Below, piece by piece: positions 1 through 9,612 of a stretch of 64,000 bases of DNA. The stretch spans positions 1 to 64,000 of the forward strand of contig NZ_AMGO01000036.1 of assembly GCF_000299575.1 (NCBI RefSeq). Direction: 5' to 3'. How positions within the stretch are numbered: position 1 is the stretch's first letter; every line of letters starts with the position of its first letter. The position numbers and the translations under genes were made by a program. The stretch is from Oceaniovalibus guishaninsula JLT2003. Its GTDB lineage: Bacteria > Pseudomonadota > Alphaproteobacteria > Rhodobacterales > Rhodobacteraceae. The notes under the pieces were generated by a model that saw nothing but the letters and a program-made list of their open reading frames with translations, had not been told where the DNA came from and searched no databases.

Positions 1-1399
1 CGGTCGGCTGGATGTTCTCGGCCCAGATGACGCCGCCATGCGCCTCGACGATCTGCTTGGCGATGGACAGACCCAGCCCCGAATTGTTGCCGAACTGCGT
101 CGCAGGGCGTTCCGAATAGAAGCGGTCGAAGATACGCGCCAGCGACTGGCCGGGTATGCCCGGCCCCGTATCCTCGACCACCGCCAGCACCCGGTTGGCC
201 CGGCGGCGGACCCAGACGCGCACGGCATCCCCGTCCTCGCAAAGCGAAACGGCATTCGCGATCAGGTTGACGAAGACCTGCGCCAGCCGGCTTTCCAGCC
301 CGTCGATCACGATGGGGCCCTGCGGCATGTCGGTCACGATTTCCATGCCCCGGTCGCGCGCCTGCCGTTCCATGTGTCCGCAAAGGGCCATCAGCATGGC
401 TACCAGATCGAACGGGCGCTGGTCTTCCTTCACCAGCTCGCTGTCCAGGCGGGACGCGTCGGATATGTCACTGACCAGACGGTCCAGCCGCCGCACATCG
501 TGGTCGATCACGTCGAGCAGAAGATGCCGCTGATCGTCCCGCCGCACCATCCGCAGCGACCCCGCAGCCGAGCGCAGCGAGGCGAGCGGGTTCTTCAGTT
601 CGTGGGCCACATCGGCCGCAAAGCGTTCATTGGCATCGCTGCGATCGTAAAGCGCCGCGACCATCCCGCGCAAGGCACCCGAAAGGCGCCCGATCTCGTC
701 GAGGCGGTCGGTCATGTCGGGGATCGACACCCGCAGCAACCCATCCGGCTGGACCGGCGCGTCGCGCCCGATCTCGGCGGCGTCGGCGAGATCGGACAGT
801 GGCTTGGCGATGGCCGCTGCCAGCGTCAGACCCAGCCAGATCGACACCAGAAGCGTCACCAGCACGACGCCCAGGACGTTGCCGCGCGCGGCGGCGACCA
901 AGCGGTCGATACCCGCCATGTCCGAAGACAGGACGACGACGCCCTGCCGGATCCCGTTCACGTAAATCGGGGCGGAAGCAGACAGGACGTCCGTGGTATC
1001 GGCAACGGGCGATCCGCCGGCCGGACCCGCGCCAAATGCCGCGACCGGACGGCCCTGGGCGTCATGGACGAATGCGGCGATGCCCTCGCCAAGAGGCAGC
1101 CCGGCAAACATGTCCCCGATCCGTGTCCAGTCGCCCGGCGCTTCGGTCAGGCCGCCGGCGGCGATTCGGGCGATCAGCGCCGCCTCGGCCCGCAGACCGG
1201 CCTGGCGCTGTTCGATCAGTGTGCCGCGGAACGGATCGAGCACGACGATCCCCGCCACAAGGACGAGGTTCGCCACAAGGTTGACCGCGATGATCTTTCG
1301 CGCCAGCGGCCAGCGCCGCAACCCGATGCCTGCCCGAATGCCGCCGAACGGCCCGACCCAGAGGCTGCGACGGACAGGCGGGACGGCGGTGCAGGTCAC
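1..1399 (-). CDS. chvG: Sensor histidine kinase ChvG (3' end beyond window)
   Basis: This is the membrane sensor kinase that phosphorylates ChvI. It starts with GTG two bases after the chvI stop codon and stays open to the left edge, so about 466 residues are visible and the last part of the ATPase domain is missing. An N-terminal hydrophobic helix (roughly residues 30-50) is followed by a periplasmic segment and a HAMP-like linker. The phospho-acceptor His lies in an ADVAHELKNPLASLR H-box near base 595. Near bases 245-275 an N-box reads NLIANAVS, and near 80-130 there is DRFYSERP followed by the glycine box GLGLSIA. DRFYSERP is typical of ChvG/ExoS. The kinase generally responds to acid or envelope signals in alphaproteobacteria. 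The start codon rests on translational coupling, so it is likely but not certain. Confidence 0.9.
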   Translation of the reverse strand, partial: MTCTAVPPVRRSLWVGPFGGIRAGIGLRRWPLARKIIAVNLVANLVLVAGIVVLDPFRGTLIEQRQAGLRAEAALIARIAAGGLTEAPGDWTRIGDMFAGLPLGEGIAAFVHDAQGRPVAAFGAGPAGGSPVADTTDVLSASAPIYVNGIRQGVVVLSSDMAGIDRLVAAARGNVLGVVLVTLLVSIWLGLTLAAAIAKPLSDLADAAEIGRDAPVQPDGLLRVSIPDMTDRLDEIGRLSGALRGMVAALYDRSDANERFAADVAHELKNPLASLRSAAGSLRMVRRDDQRHLLLDVIDHDVRRLDRLVSDISDASRLDSELVKEDQRPFDLVAMLMALCGHMERQARDRGMEIVTDMPQGPIVIDGLESRLAQVFVNLIANAVSLCEDGDAVRVWVRRRANRVLAVVEDTGPGIPGQSLARIFDRFYSERPATQFGNNSGLGLSIAKQIVEAHGGVIWAENIQPT

Positions 1400-1401
1400 G
1401 G

Positions 1402-2103
1402 TCAGCCCTCGTTATACCGATAGCCGATCCCGTAAAGCGTCTCGATCGCCGTGAACGTGTCGTCCACTGCGCGCAGTTTCTTGCGAAGGCGCTTGATATG
1501 GCTGTCGATGGTGCGGTCGTCGACATAGACCTGATCGTCATAGGCGACATCCATCAACTGGTCGCGCGACTTGACGAAGCCGGGGCGCTGCGCCAGCGCC
1601 TGAAGCAGCAGGAACTCGGTCACGGTCAGCGATACGTCGTGCCCCTTCCATTCGACCGCGTGGCGCGCGGGATCCATCCGCAGATGGCCGCGCTCCAGGA
1701 TGCGCCCCGTCTCGGCTTCAGACGGGGCGTCACCCGACAGCAATTCCTGCCGCCGCAGCAGCACGCGGATACGCTCGATCAACAGGCGCTGCGAAAACGG
1801 CTTGCGCATGTAGTCGTCGGCACCCATCCGCAGGCCCAGCACCTCGTCCACCTCGTCGTCCTTCGAGGTGAGGAAGATCACCGGCAGAGACCCCTTCTGG
1901 CGAACCCGCTGAAGCAGGTCCATCCCGTCCATGCGCGGCATCTTGATGTCCAGCACCGCGATGTCGGGCATCCGTCGGCTGAACGCGTCCAGCGCCTGTT
2001 GCCCATCGTTATATGTCTCGACATCGAACCCCTCGGCTTCGAGCGTCATGGCGACCGAGGTCAGGATATTTCTGTCGTCGTCAACAAGTGCGATCCGCGA
2101 CAT
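1402..2103 (-). CDS. chvI: Two-component response regulator ChvI (OmpR family)
   Basis: A 233-residue OmpR/PhoB-type transcription factor, the partner of the ChvG kinase encoded just downstream. The receiver domain (1-120) has acidic residues VDDD at 7-10, phospho-acceptor Asp52 in LDIKMP and the switch Lys in FLTSKDD. The C-terminal winged helix (about 135-230) contains [17 protein letters not shown] and the recognition region [15 protein letters not shown]. It is transcribed divergently from pckA. That arrangement is widely conserved in alphaproteobacteria, where ChvI links envelope or acid sensing to carbon metabolism. Control of pckA by this protein is inferred from position only. Confidence 0.95.
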   Translation of the reverse strand: MSRIALVDDDRNILTSVAMTLEAEGFDVETYNDGQQALDAFSRRMPDIAVLDIKMPRMDGMDLLQRVRQKGSLPVIFLTSKDDEVDEVLGLRMGADDYMRKPFSQRLLIERIRVLLRRQELLSGDAPSEAETGRILERGHLRMDPARHAVEWKGHDVSLTVTEFLLLQALAQRPGFVKSRDQLMDVAYDDQVYVDDRTIDSHIKRLRKKLRAVDDTFTAIETLYGIGYRYNEG

Positions 2104-2282
2104 CGTATGAAGCCCCCAATGCTGATCCTGCGACCCTGGCGCGAATCGGCGCGCCGTCTGTCTCCTCTGACTAGCGCCGGAATGCTTAAGGGCGGCTGAA
2201 CCCCGCCCAGGCCAACGGCCTGCCTTCGCAAAATGCGTTCTGGTTGCGCTAAAGCCGTGCCCGGCGGCTATCGCTTGGAAAT

Positions 2283-2302
2283 GCGGTCGTGTTAATGACC
2301 GC
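2283..2302. promoter_or_regulatory. Inverted repeat in the chvI-pckA intergenic region
   Basis: The 249-base gap between the divergent chvI and pckA genes contains a perfect six-base inverted repeat, GCGGTC at 2283-2288 and GACCGC at 2297-2302, separated by eight mostly A/T-type bases. It lies about 50 bases before the pckA start, where a regulator could bind. I recognise no established consensus, so an operator role is inference. Confidence 0.3.
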
Positions 2303-2352
2303 GCGACCGCGCGACCCTTACCGACGCGCCTTTCAGCTCAGGAGCAGCCCCG

Positions 2353-3951
2353 ATGACTCATGGACGCGTCAACCCCGATTGCAGGCTGGACGATCAGGGG
2401 ATCACCGCCCTCGGCACGGTCCATTACAACCTGATGGAGCCGCAGCTTGTCGAAGCGGCGCTGGCGCGCGGCGAGGGGCAGCTGGGCCGGGGCGGCGCGT
2501 TCCTGGTCAGCACCGGCAAGCATACCGGCCGGTCCCCCAAGGACAAGTTCGTGGTCCGCACCCAAGCGGTCGAGGACGATATCTGGTGGGAAAACAACGC
2601 GCCGATGACCCCCGACGCGTTCGAGACGCTGCGCGCCGACATGGTCGCGCACATGCAGGGCCGCGACTACTTCGTGCAGGATCTGTTCGGCGGCGCCGAT
2701 CCCGCGCATCGTCTGGATGTGCGTATCGTCACGGAACTGGCCTGGCACGCGCTGTTCATCCGCCACCTTCTGCGCCGTCCCGAACGGGACGCGCTGGACG
2801 GGTTCCGGCCGGATTTCACCATCATCAACTGCCCCACCTTCAAGGCCGATCCGCAGCGGCACGGTTGCCGGTCGGAGACCGTCATCGCGATCAACCTCGA
2901 TGCGAAAATGATCCTGATCGGCGGCACCGAATATGCGGGCGAGAACAAGAAGTCGGTGTTCACGCTGCTGAATTATCTGCTGCCCGCCAAGGGCGTGATG
3001 CCGATGCATTGCTCGGCCAACCACGCGCCGGGCAATCCGGTGGATACGGCCGTGTTCTTCGGGCTGTCGGGCACCGGCAAGACAACGCTGTCGGCCGACC
3101 CGTCGCGGGTGCTGATCGGCGACGACGAACACGGCTGGTCAGACCGCGGCACCTTCAATTTCGAAGGCGGCTGCTATGCCAAGACGATCAACCTTTCGCG
3201 CGAAGCCGAACCCGAGATCTACGCCACCACCCACCGTTTCGCGACCGTGATCGAAAACATGGTCTATGACGACGAGACCCGCGCGCTGGATTTCGAGGAT
3301 GACAGCCTGACGGCGAACATGCGCTGCGCCTATCCGCTTCACTATATCTCGAACGCGTCATCGACGGGGCTGGGCGGGCATCCCAAGAACATCATCATGC
3401 TGACCTGCGACGCGTTTGGCGTGCTGCCGCCCATCGCCCGGCTGACCCCCGCGCAGGCGATGTATCACTTCCTGTCGGGCTTCACCTCCAAGGTGGCGGG
3501 AACCGAGCGCGGCGTGACCGAGCCCGAGCCGACATTCTCGACCTGCTTCGGCGCGCCGTTCATGCCCCGCCGCCCCGAGGTTTACGGCGAATTGCTGAAG
3601 GCCAAGATCGCCAAGCACGGCGCGACCTGCTGGCTGGTCAACACGGGCTGGACCGGCGGCGCCTATGGCACCGGCAGCCGCATGCCCATCAAGGCGACGC
3701 GCGCGCTTCTGACCGCGGCGCTGGACGGCAGCCTCGCCAAGGCCGATTTCCGCAAGGATCCCAATTTCGGGTTCGAGGTGCCGGTCAGCGTGGACGGCGT
3801 GCCCGATCTGCTGCTCAGCCCGCGCCGCACCTGGGACGATCCGGCCTCCTACGACCGTCAGGCCGCCAAGCTGGTCGCGATGTTCGCCGCGAACTTCGCG
3901 CAATACGAGGCGCATATCGACGACGACGTGCGTGCGGTGGCCCTGGGCTGA
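2353..3951 (+). CDS. pckA: Phosphoenolpyruvate carboxykinase (ATP)
   Basis: Cytosolic enzyme of gluconeogenesis: oxaloacetate plus ATP gives phosphoenolpyruvate, CO2 and ADP. The 532 residues match the usual length of the ATP-dependent family. The kinase P-loop GLSGTGKTT is at about 237-245, the metal-binding IGDDEHGW at about 255, and the adenine-binding NTGWTGG near 430. The ATG is preceded by GGAG. It is divergent from chvIG and converges, three bases apart, with the TauE-type exporter. In this organism it would drain C4 acids made by the ethylmalonyl-CoA pathway, whose Mcd enzyme is encoded about 1 kb away. Confidence 0.97.
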   Translation: MTHGRVNPDCRLDDQGITALGTVHYNLMEPQLVEAALARGEGQLGRGGAFLVSTGKHTGRSPKDKFVVRTQAVEDDIWWENNAPMTPDAFETLRADMVAHMQGRDYFVQDLFGGADPAHRLDVRIVTELAWHALFIRHLLRRPERDALDGFRPDFTIINCPTFKADPQRHGCRSETVIAINLDAKMILIGGTEYAGENKKSVFTLLNYLLPAKGVMPMHCSANHAPGNPVDTAVFFGLSGTGKTTLSADPSRVLIGDDEHGWSDRGTFNFEGGCYAKTINLSREAEPEIYATTHRFATVIENMVYDDETRALDFEDDSLTANMRCAYPLHYISNASSTGLGGHPKNIIMLTCDAFGVLPPIARLTPAQAMYHFLSGFTSKVAGTERGVTEPEPTFSTCFGAPFMPRRPEVYGELLKAKIAKHGATCWLVNTGWTGGAYGTGSRMPIKATRALLTAALDGSLAKADFRKDPNFGFEVPVSVDGVPDLLLSPRRTWDDPASYDRQAAKLVAMFAANFAQYEAHIDDDVRAVALG

Positions 3952-3954
3952 CGC

Positions 3955-4725
3955 CTAGCCCATGACGCCCTTGCGGATCAGGTTCAGCCCCGCCACCGCC
4001 AGCACCACCAGCGTGGCGCGGCGGAACCGGGCCTGGTCCATGCGGTCGCTGACCCAGAACCCCGCCCACATTCCCATCGCGGCGGGGATCAGCAGCATGG
4101 CCGAGAACGGGATCGTGGCGCGGTTCAGGATCCCCGATTGCAGGTGCCCCGCCAGCAGCGTGACCGATCCCAGGCCGTAGACCACGCCCTGCGCGGCCAG
4201 TTGCCGCGCCTTCGGCGTGTTCAGCGCCAGCAGATACAGCACGGTGGGCGGCCCCCATGTGCCCGCCAGCCCCCCCAGCGTCCCGGCCAGCCCGCCCACC
4301 AGCAGATCGAAGCGCACGCGTTTGTCGGGCGGCACGCGGAACGTGACGCCGGCAAGCTGGATCATCGACAGCGCGAAGGTCGGCACGCCCAGCACGACAT
4401 ACATGGCCCGCGCCGGGATCATCGTGACGAACTGCGCGGTCGCGAAGATGCAAAGGCAGACGATCAGGATATAGCGCCGAAAGTCGATCAGCGACGCCTT
4501 CGCCTCGGCCCAGCCGGCGCGCGCGGTCTGCAATGCGTTCGACATCACGATGGGCAGCACGACGCCCGCGACCACCAGCCGCGGCTCGATCAGGATAGAC
4601 ATGCCCGAGATCATCACCAGTGGCATGGCGAAGCCGACGGCCCCCTTGATGAAACCCGCCATCAGGGTGACGGCGATCGCGAAGATCAGCAGCGGAAGCG
4701 GAAGGAGTGTCAGAAGATGGTCCAT
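3955..4725 (-). CDS. TauE/SafE family membrane transporter
   Basis: A 256-residue integral membrane protein with about seven to eight hydrophobic helices, of the TauE/SafE (DUF81) family. Members are thought to export sulfite, sulfoacetate or other small anions, but the substrate here cannot be read from sequence. The family's glycine-rich segments are visible in the first helix (LMAGFIKGAVGFAMPLV) and after the middle (LAGTLGGLAGTWGPPTVLYLL). It stands alone, convergent with pckA and divergent from mcd, with no sulfur-metabolism gene nearby. Confidence 0.88.
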   Translation of the reverse strand: MDHLLTLLPLPLLIFAIAVTLMAGFIKGAVGFAMPLVMISGMSILIEPRLVVAGVVLPIVMSNALQTARAGWAEAKASLIDFRRYILIVCLCIFATAQFVTMIPARAMYVVLGVPTFALSMIQLAGVTFRVPPDKRVRFDLLVGGLAGTLGGLAGTWGPPTVLYLLALNTPKARQLAAQGVVYGLGSVTLLAGHLQSGILNRATIPFSAMLLIPAAMGMWAGFWVSDRMDQARFRRATLVVLAVAGLNLIRKGVMG

Positions 4726-4873
4726 CCCGGTGCTCTACCGCGTTGCGCGGCGAATGCCATGCGTTTCGGACACATCCTTGCGCCGGGCCGGTCCGCATCG
4801 GGGGCAAAACTTCTTGCGGGGAACCGGGGGCACCTTAGTCCCTTTTGCAGATGCAGCATCGAGGAGCGTACCG

Positions 4874-6559
4874 ATGGCCCATGACGGACAGGACAGGATC
4901 GCCTTTGCCGACGACGCGTCGGAACTGATCGCAGCCACCGGATCGGCCCTGGCGCCGGTCGATGCGTTGGTCGCCGCGGCGCGGGTCGCCGTCCGCGCGA
5001 CCGTCGCCGCGGACGGCGGCAAGGTGGATCCCGCCCTGCTGGACCGCCATCAGGCGGCAACGCACGGTCTGGCATGGTTCGCGACCTACGCCCAGTCGCT
5101 GCGGCAAATGCAAAGCTGGGCCGAAAAGTTGCACCAGTCGGGCGCGTTCGGCGAGGTCGAGCGGTTGCTGCATGTTATCGCCTTTGGTGAATACCTGTCG
5201 CAGATGTCGGGCGGCGTGCCGATCAGCCAGACCGAAATCGTGCGCCCCGCCGATATGGGGCTGGACGAGGCCGAGATCGCCGCCTTCCTGACGCCGCAGG
5301 TCAGGCAGTTGACGCGCGCCGGAAACACGCCCGCGAACCGCGCCCGGCTTGTCGATCTGATGGTCGAACGTCAGGCCGAAATCACGGTCGGCCGTTCGGG
5401 CCTCGACGACGAGCTTGAGATGATCCGCGAGCAGTTCCGCCGCTTCAGCGCGGAGAAGGTCGAACCCTACGCGCATGAATGGCACCTCAAGGACCAGCTC
5501 ATCCCGATGGAGGTCATCGACGAGATGGCCGAACTGGGCGTGTTCGGCCTGACCATCCCCGAACAGCTTGGCGGTTTCGGGCTGTCCAAGGCGTCTATGT
5601 GCGTCGTCAGCGAAGAATTGTCGCGCGGCTATATCGGCGTCGGCTCTCTCGGCACCCGGTCCGAGATCGCGGCCGAGCTGATCCTGTGCGGCGGCACCGA
5701 TGCGCAGAAGGAAAGCTGGCTGCCCCGGATCGCCAGCGGCGAAATCCTTCCCACCGCCGTCTTCACCGAACCCAATACCGGATCCGATCTGGGCAGCCTG
5801 CGCACCCGCGCCGTCCGCGACGGCGAGGATTGGTCGATCAGCGGCAACAAGACCTGGATCACCCATGCGTCGCGCACCCATGTGATGACGCTGCTGGCCC
5901 GCACCGATCCCGCGACCGACAATTATGCCGGGCTGTCGATGTTCCTGGCCGAAAAGACCCCCGGCACCGACGACGATCCCTTCCCGACCCCCGGCATGAC
6001 CGGCGGCGAGATCGAGGTTCTGGGTTATCGCGGCATGAAGGAATACGAGCTGGCCTTCGACGGCTTCCGTGTCGCGGGCGACAACCTGCTGGGCGGCCAG
6101 GAGGGGCGCGGCTTCAAGCAGTTGATGGAGACGTTCGAAAGCGCCCGCATCCAGACCGCCGCCCGCGCGATCGGCGTCGCGCAATCCGCGCTGGACGTGT
6201 CGATGCGCTATGCGCAGGATCGCAAACAGTTTGGTCAGCCGCTGATCGCCTTTCCGCGCGTGTCGGACAAGCTGGCGATGATGGCGACCGAGATCATGAT
6301 CGCCCGTCAGCTAACCTACTATTCCGCCTTCGAAAAGGATGCCGGCCGCCGCTGCGACGTCGAGGCGGGAATGGCCAAACTGCTGGCCGCACGCGTCGCC
6401 TGGGCCGCGGCCGACATGGGCGTGCAGATCCACGGCGGCAACGGTTTCGCGCTGGAATACCCGATCAGCCGGATCCTCTGCGACGCCCGGATCCTCAACA
6501 TCTTCGAGGGTGCGGCGGAGATACAGGCGCAGGTCATCGCGCGAAGGATCCTGGCATGA
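4874..6559 (+). CDS. mcd: (2S)-methylsuccinyl-CoA dehydrogenase
   Basis: FAD-dependent acyl-CoA dehydrogenase of the ethylmalonyl-CoA pathway, oxidising (2S)-methylsuccinyl-CoA to mesaconyl-CoA. At 561 residues it is much longer than ordinary acyl-CoA dehydrogenases (about 380). The extra 170 or so N-terminal residues are the known hallmark of Mcd. The core shows TEPNTGSD for FAD/substrate binding, the RKQFGQPL signature and the catalytic Glu (about 545) in IFEGAAEIQ. Start ATG 4874 follows GGAG; the frame is open upstream, but that extension would overlap the divergent exporter gene. The stop codon overlaps the start of the next gene (ATGA). Electrons would pass via ETF to the ETF-QO encoded at 46680-48329. 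The assignment over a generic acyl-CoA dehydrogenase rests on length and the N-terminal segment. Confidence 0.9.
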   Translation: MAHDGQDRIAFADDASELIAATGSALAPVDALVAAARVAVRATVAADGGKVDPALLDRHQAATHGLAWFATYAQSLRQMQSWAEKLHQSGAFGEVERLLHVIAFGEYLSQMSGGVPISQTEIVRPADMGLDEAEIAAFLTPQVRQLTRAGNTPANRARLVDLMVERQAEITVGRSGLDDELEMIREQFRRFSAEKVEPYAHEWHLKDQLIPMEVIDEMAELGVFGLTIPEQLGGFGLSKASMCVVSEELSRGYIGVGSLGTRSEIAAELILCGGTDAQKESWLPRIASGEILPTAVFTEPNTGSDLGSLRTRAVRDGEDWSISGNKTWITHASRTHVMTLLARTDPATDNYAGLSMFLAEKTPGTDDDPFPTPGMTGGEIEVLGYRGMKEYELAFDGFRVAGDNLLGGQEGRGFKQLMETFESARIQTAARAIGVAQSALDVSMRYAQDRKQFGQPLIAFPRVSDKLAMMATEIMIARQLTYYSAFEKDAGRRCDVEAGMAKLLAARVAWAAADMGVQIHGGNGFALEYPISRILCDARILNIFEGAAEIQAQVIARRILA

Positions 6560-6960
6560 GGGCGCGAAACGCGGCTTTGTCGACGGCAATCGCCGTGACC
6601 GCCCTGTCGGCCTGCGCCCCCGAACCGTCGGTATCGGCGCTGGTCGATCCGGGGATCGCCTATGCGCTGGTCAGCATCGAGGGCCGGCCGTTCCCCGCCA
6701 CCGCGACGCTGACCTTCCCGGCCTCGGACCGGGTGGCGGGCCAGGGCCCGTGCAATTCGTTCGACGCGCAGCAGACCGCCCCCTATCCCTTCATCGAGAT
6801 CGGACCACTGCGCACGACACGCATGGCCTGCCCCGATATCGAGGCCGAGATGCTGTATTTCGGCGCGCTCGACGCCGTGACGGTGGTGGAGGCGGCGGGG
6901 CCGCAACTGGTGCTGAACGCGCCGGGCGGGCCGCGAATGGTGTTTCAGGCGGAAAACTGA
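6556..6960 (+). CDS. META/HslJ-domain lipoprotein
   Basis: A 134-residue exported protein. The N-terminus has a signal peptide ending in a lipobox-like LSACAP, so Cys19 or so is probably lipidated. The mature part is a single META (HslJ-like) domain, shown by GQGPCNSF in the middle and TTRMACPD about 30 residues later, the two conserved turns of that fold. META proteins are envelope-associated and linked to stress or antibiotic tolerance, but their biochemical role is unsettled. Its ATG overlaps the mcd stop codon, so the two are probably translated together, without obvious functional connection. Confidence 0.75.
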   Translation: MRARNAALSTAIAVTALSACAPEPSVSALVDPGIAYALVSIEGRPFPATATLTFPASDRVAGQGPCNSFDAQQTAPYPFIEIGPLRTTRMACPDIEAEMLYFGALDAVTVVEAAGPQLVLNAPGGPRMVFQAEN

Positions 6961-7676
6961 CGCGCCATCCGCGCGATCAGTCTGGCACGGGCGGGCGGCA
7001 GCGGCCGGTCGCCCAGTGCGGGCACCAGCCGGCCCTCCAGAAAGTGCCCGGTCACGCGCAGCCCGTCCAGCAACTCGCCCGCGCTGGCCGGTCCCTGCCC
7101 CGCAAGGCAACCCGGCAGCGGCAACAGTCGATCCGCCCATCGGCCGGCCGCGTCGCGCGCGACCGCCCGCCCGGTCCGGGGCGAAACGAACGCCAGATCG
7201 TCGCGCGCGCCCGTGACCGCGCAGCGTTGCAGGTCCAGCCCGAAACCGACGCTGTTCAGCAGCCCCATTTCCCACCGCAGATAGGCAAGCGGCCATTCGT
7301 CCTCGTCTTCAAGCAGATCGAGCAGCGCCAGCGTCGCGGCGTAAAGGTGCGGCTGTCCTTCGCGTTCCGGCAGCGCATAGGCCAGCAGCGCCGTCGTGGC
7401 ATCCAGCGCGGCCAACGCCAGCGGATCGCCCATCAGCCCCGCCCTGCTGCGCACCGCCTCGACCGTGAAGGCACCCAGATGATCCTCCAGCCGGGCGCGC
7501 CAGGCGAAAAGAAGCTGCCCGCCCGGCTGCAGCAACGGCGCCAGCCGCCGCCCGCCGCCGCCGCGCACGACCCCCGCATGGCGGCCCCTCTGCGGCGTGA
7601 AGGCATCGACGATCGCGTCGTTCTCGCCCAGGCGGCGAACGGACAGCACGATGCCTTCCTCGCGCCACTCGATCAT
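6945..7676 (-). CDS. recO: DNA repair protein RecO
   Basis: A 243-residue recombination mediator that with RecR loads RecA onto SSB-coated gaps. The N-terminal OB-fold begins [22 protein letters not shown], a characteristic RecO start, followed by the helical domain. Only one Cys (in QRCAVTG) remains where many RecO proteins have a four-Cys zinc site, so metal binding is unlikely. It is the last gene of the long minus-strand series starting at rpoZ. The usual partner era lies upstream, separated by a DUF1491 gene. Its end overlaps the convergent META-lipoprotein gene by 16 bases. Confidence 0.93.
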   Translation of the reverse strand: MIEWREEGIVLSVRRLGENDAIVDAFTPQRGRHAGVVRGGGGRRLAPLLQPGGQLLFAWRARLEDHLGAFTVEAVRSRAGLMGDPLALAALDATTALLAYALPEREGQPHLYAATLALLDLLEDEDEWPLAYLRWEMGLLNSVGFGLDLQRCAVTGARDDLAFVSPRTGRAVARDAAGRWADRLLPLPGCLAGQGPASAGELLDGLRVTGHFLEGRLVPALGDRPLPPARARLIARMARQFSA

Positions 7677-7684
7677 CGACGCTC

Positions 7685-8011
7685 CTATTCCAGTCCGGGC
7701 GCATCCAGCATGTGACGGCCCTCGCGATCCTCGACCTCGATCACCCACAGGTCGGGATCGGTGCGCCTTTGCCCCGCGATGGCCCTGTCCACCTCGGCAT
7801 CGGTGCCCGCCAGCAGTTCCATCCAGACGCGCGCCCCCGTCATCATGTCGAAACTGCGCTGATAGGCACGCGCCTGCCCGTCCAGTGTGGCGCATTTGAC
7901 CAGCACCGCGCCCGCCGTCGCATCGCCCCGCGCCACGACGAAGGCCGGGATCCCCTCGGCGGCCAGACGGCGCAGATAGGCGCCGACCCAGAAATCGGCC
8001 GTCAGCCTCAA
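7685..8011 (-). CDS. DUF1491 family protein
   Basis: A 108-residue small soluble protein of the alphaproteobacterial DUF1491 family, function unknown. The family features are visible: an N-terminal [30 protein letters not shown] and a C-terminal [18 protein letters not shown]. The start appears to be TTG at 8011, which gives the N-terminus MRLTADFWV usual for the family; no ATG or GTG lies upstream in a suitable place. It sits between era and recO, 12 bases from era and 8 from recO, and must be part of the same transcript. Confidence 0.85.
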   Translation of the reverse strand: MRLTADFWVGAYLRRLAAEGIPAFVVARGDATAGAVLVKCATLDGQARAYQRSFDMMTGARVWMELLAGTDAEVDRAIAGQRRTDPDLWVIEVEDREGRHMLDAPGLE

Positions 8012-8023
8012 ACCTTGCCCCGA

Positions 8024-8932
8024 TCAGGCCCCATCGCCGAAATCCAGCCCGATCTCGCTGTATCTTTCGGCCTCGTCCAGCCAGCCGGGGCGAACCTTGA
8101 CCTGCAAGAACAGGTGCACCTTGCGGCCCAGAAACGCGGCCATCTCGGCTTGCGCCGCTTCGCGCACGGCCTTGATCGTCTCGCCCTTGCGGCCCAGGAC
8201 GATGCCCTTGTGACCGTCGCGGATCACATAGATCAACTGGTCGATCCGCGTCGATCCGTCAGCCCGATCCTCCCAGTTCTCGGTCTCCACCGTCAGCTGA
8301 TAGGGCAGTTCCTGATGCAGCCGCAGCGTCAGCTTTTCGCGCGTCATTTCGGCCGCGATCATGCGCATCGGCAGATCGGCGATCTGGTCCTCGGGATAAA
8401 GCCACGGCCCCTCGGGCAGCGACCGGGCCAGCCAATCGCGCAGATCGTCCACGCCATAGCCCTTCTCGGCCGAAATCAGGAACGTCCGCGCGAAGGCGAA
8501 GCTGTCGTTCAGCTTCTGCGTCAATCCCAGCAGAACCGGCGCCTCGACACGGTCGATCTTGTTGATCGCCAGCACGACGGGCGCCTTCAGGTCACGGTCG
8601 CGCAGGGTGTCGAGGATGGCCACCACACCGTCCGTCAGGCCGCGATGCGCCTCGACCAGCAGGACGACGATATCGGCATCCCCGGCCCCCGCCCAGGCGG
8701 CCGCGACCATCGCCCGGTCCAGCCTGCGGCGGGGTGCGAAAAGGCCGGGCGTGTCCACGAAGACGATCTGGCTTTGCCCTTCCATCGCGACGCCGCGAAT
8801 GCGGGCACGGGTCGTCTGCACCTTGTGGGTGACGATACTGACCTTGGCGCCGACCATCCGGTTCAGCAGCGTGGACTTGCCGGCATTCGGTTCGCCGATC
8901 AGGGCGACGAACCCGGCGCGGGTTTCGGTCAT
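8024..8932 (-). CDS. era: GTPase Era
   Basis: A 302-residue GTPase that binds the 3' end of 16S rRNA and assists 30S subunit maturation. The G domain has P-loop GEPNAGKST at 13-21, DTPG in G3 and NKID in G4. A C-terminal KH domain carries the RNA-binding loop [10 protein letters not shown]. The ATG overlaps the rnc stop (ATGA), the classic rnc-era coupling. Length and domain order are normal. Confidence 0.97.
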   Translation of the reverse strand: MTETRAGFVALIGEPNAGKSTLLNRMVGAKVSIVTHKVQTTRARIRGVAMEGQSQIVFVDTPGLFAPRRRLDRAMVAAAWAGAGDADIVVLLVEAHRGLTDGVVAILDTLRDRDLKAPVVLAINKIDRVEAPVLLGLTQKLNDSFAFARTFLISAEKGYGVDDLRDWLARSLPEGPWLYPEDQIADLPMRMIAAEMTREKLTLRLHQELPYQLTVETENWEDRADGSTRIDQLIYVIRDGHKGIVLGRKGETIKAVREAAQAEMAAFLGRKVHLFLQVKVRPGWLDEAERYSEIGLDFGDGA

Positions 8933-9612
8933 TGCGCCTCCAGTGCGGTCAGAAGGGCCCGCGCGGCCGATTGTTCGGCCATGCGCTTGGATTTGGCCGC
9001 GGCGCGGGCGGACTGGCCGCTGTCCAGCCGAACCTCGATGGTGAAAAGCGGCGCGTGGTCGGGGCCGTCGCGCGCCACCTCGACATAGGCGGGCGGCGTC
9101 TGTCCGCGCGCCTGCGCCCATTCCTGCAATGCGGTCTTCGCGTCGCGCGCGTCGGGTTCGACCGTCGCGATCCGGTCGCCCCAAAGCCGCAGGATCACCG
9201 CACGCGCCGCCTCGAACCCCGCATCGAGGTAGACCGCCGCGATGACCGCCTCCATCGCGTCGCCCAGCAACGCCTCCTTGCGGCGACCGCCAGACATCAT
9301 CTCGGACCGGCCCAGCCGCAGCACATCGCCCAGGCCCGCCTGACGCGCGACGTCGGCACAGGTTTCCTTGCGGACCAGTGCGTTGAAGCGGGGGGCGAGC
9401 ACGCCCTCGGCCGCGTCGGGGTCGGCAGCCAGCAGCGCCTCGGCCATCACCAGCCCCAAAACCCGGTCGCCCAGAAATTCCAGCCGCTGGTTGTCAGGCC
9501 GCGACGCGGTGGCGATGGATCCGTGGGTGACGGCACGGATCAGCAAGTCGGGCTTGCCGAATTCGTGCCCCAACCCGTCGGCGAAGGCCCGCTGTTCGGC
9601 GGACAGTTTCAC
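8929..9612 (-). CDS. rnc: Ribonuclease III
   Basis: A 227-residue double-strand-specific endoribonuclease for rRNA processing and mRNA turnover. The catalytic domain has the signature [12 protein letters not shown] and the second metal cluster [17 protein letters not shown] dsRNA-binding domain fills the last 75 residues, from [13 protein letters not shown] onward. The start is GTG at 9612, overlapping the lepB stop by four bases (GTGA), and the end overlaps era. Normal length and context. Confidence 0.97.
   Translation of the reverse strand: MKLSAEQRAFADGLGHEFGKPDLLIRAVTHGSIATASRPDNQRLEFLGDRVLGLVMAEALLAADPDAAEGVLAPRFNALVRKETCADVARQAGLGDVLRLGRSEMMSGGRRKEALLGDAMEAVIAAVYLDAGFEAARAVILRLWGDRIATVEPDARDAKTALQEWAQARGQTPPAYVEVARDGPDHAPLFTIEVRLDSGQSARAAAKSKRMAEQSAARALLTALEAQ

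Noticed and set aside
38-1423. Long plus-strand open frame of 461 codons at the left edge
   Set aside because: It lies opposite the ChvG kinase, whose H, N and G boxes are unmistakable; the plus-strand product is Arg/His/Gln-rich with no domain, typical of antisense frames in GC-rich DNA.
4550-4873. N-terminal extension of mcd
   Set aside because: The frame is open, but the region is the divergent TauE-type gene on the other strand, and ATG 4874 has a proper ribosome-binding site and the expected Mcd length.
7685-8011. Frameshifted end of era
   Set aside because: The frame begins after the era stop with its own start and matches DUF1491; era itself is complete with its KH domain.
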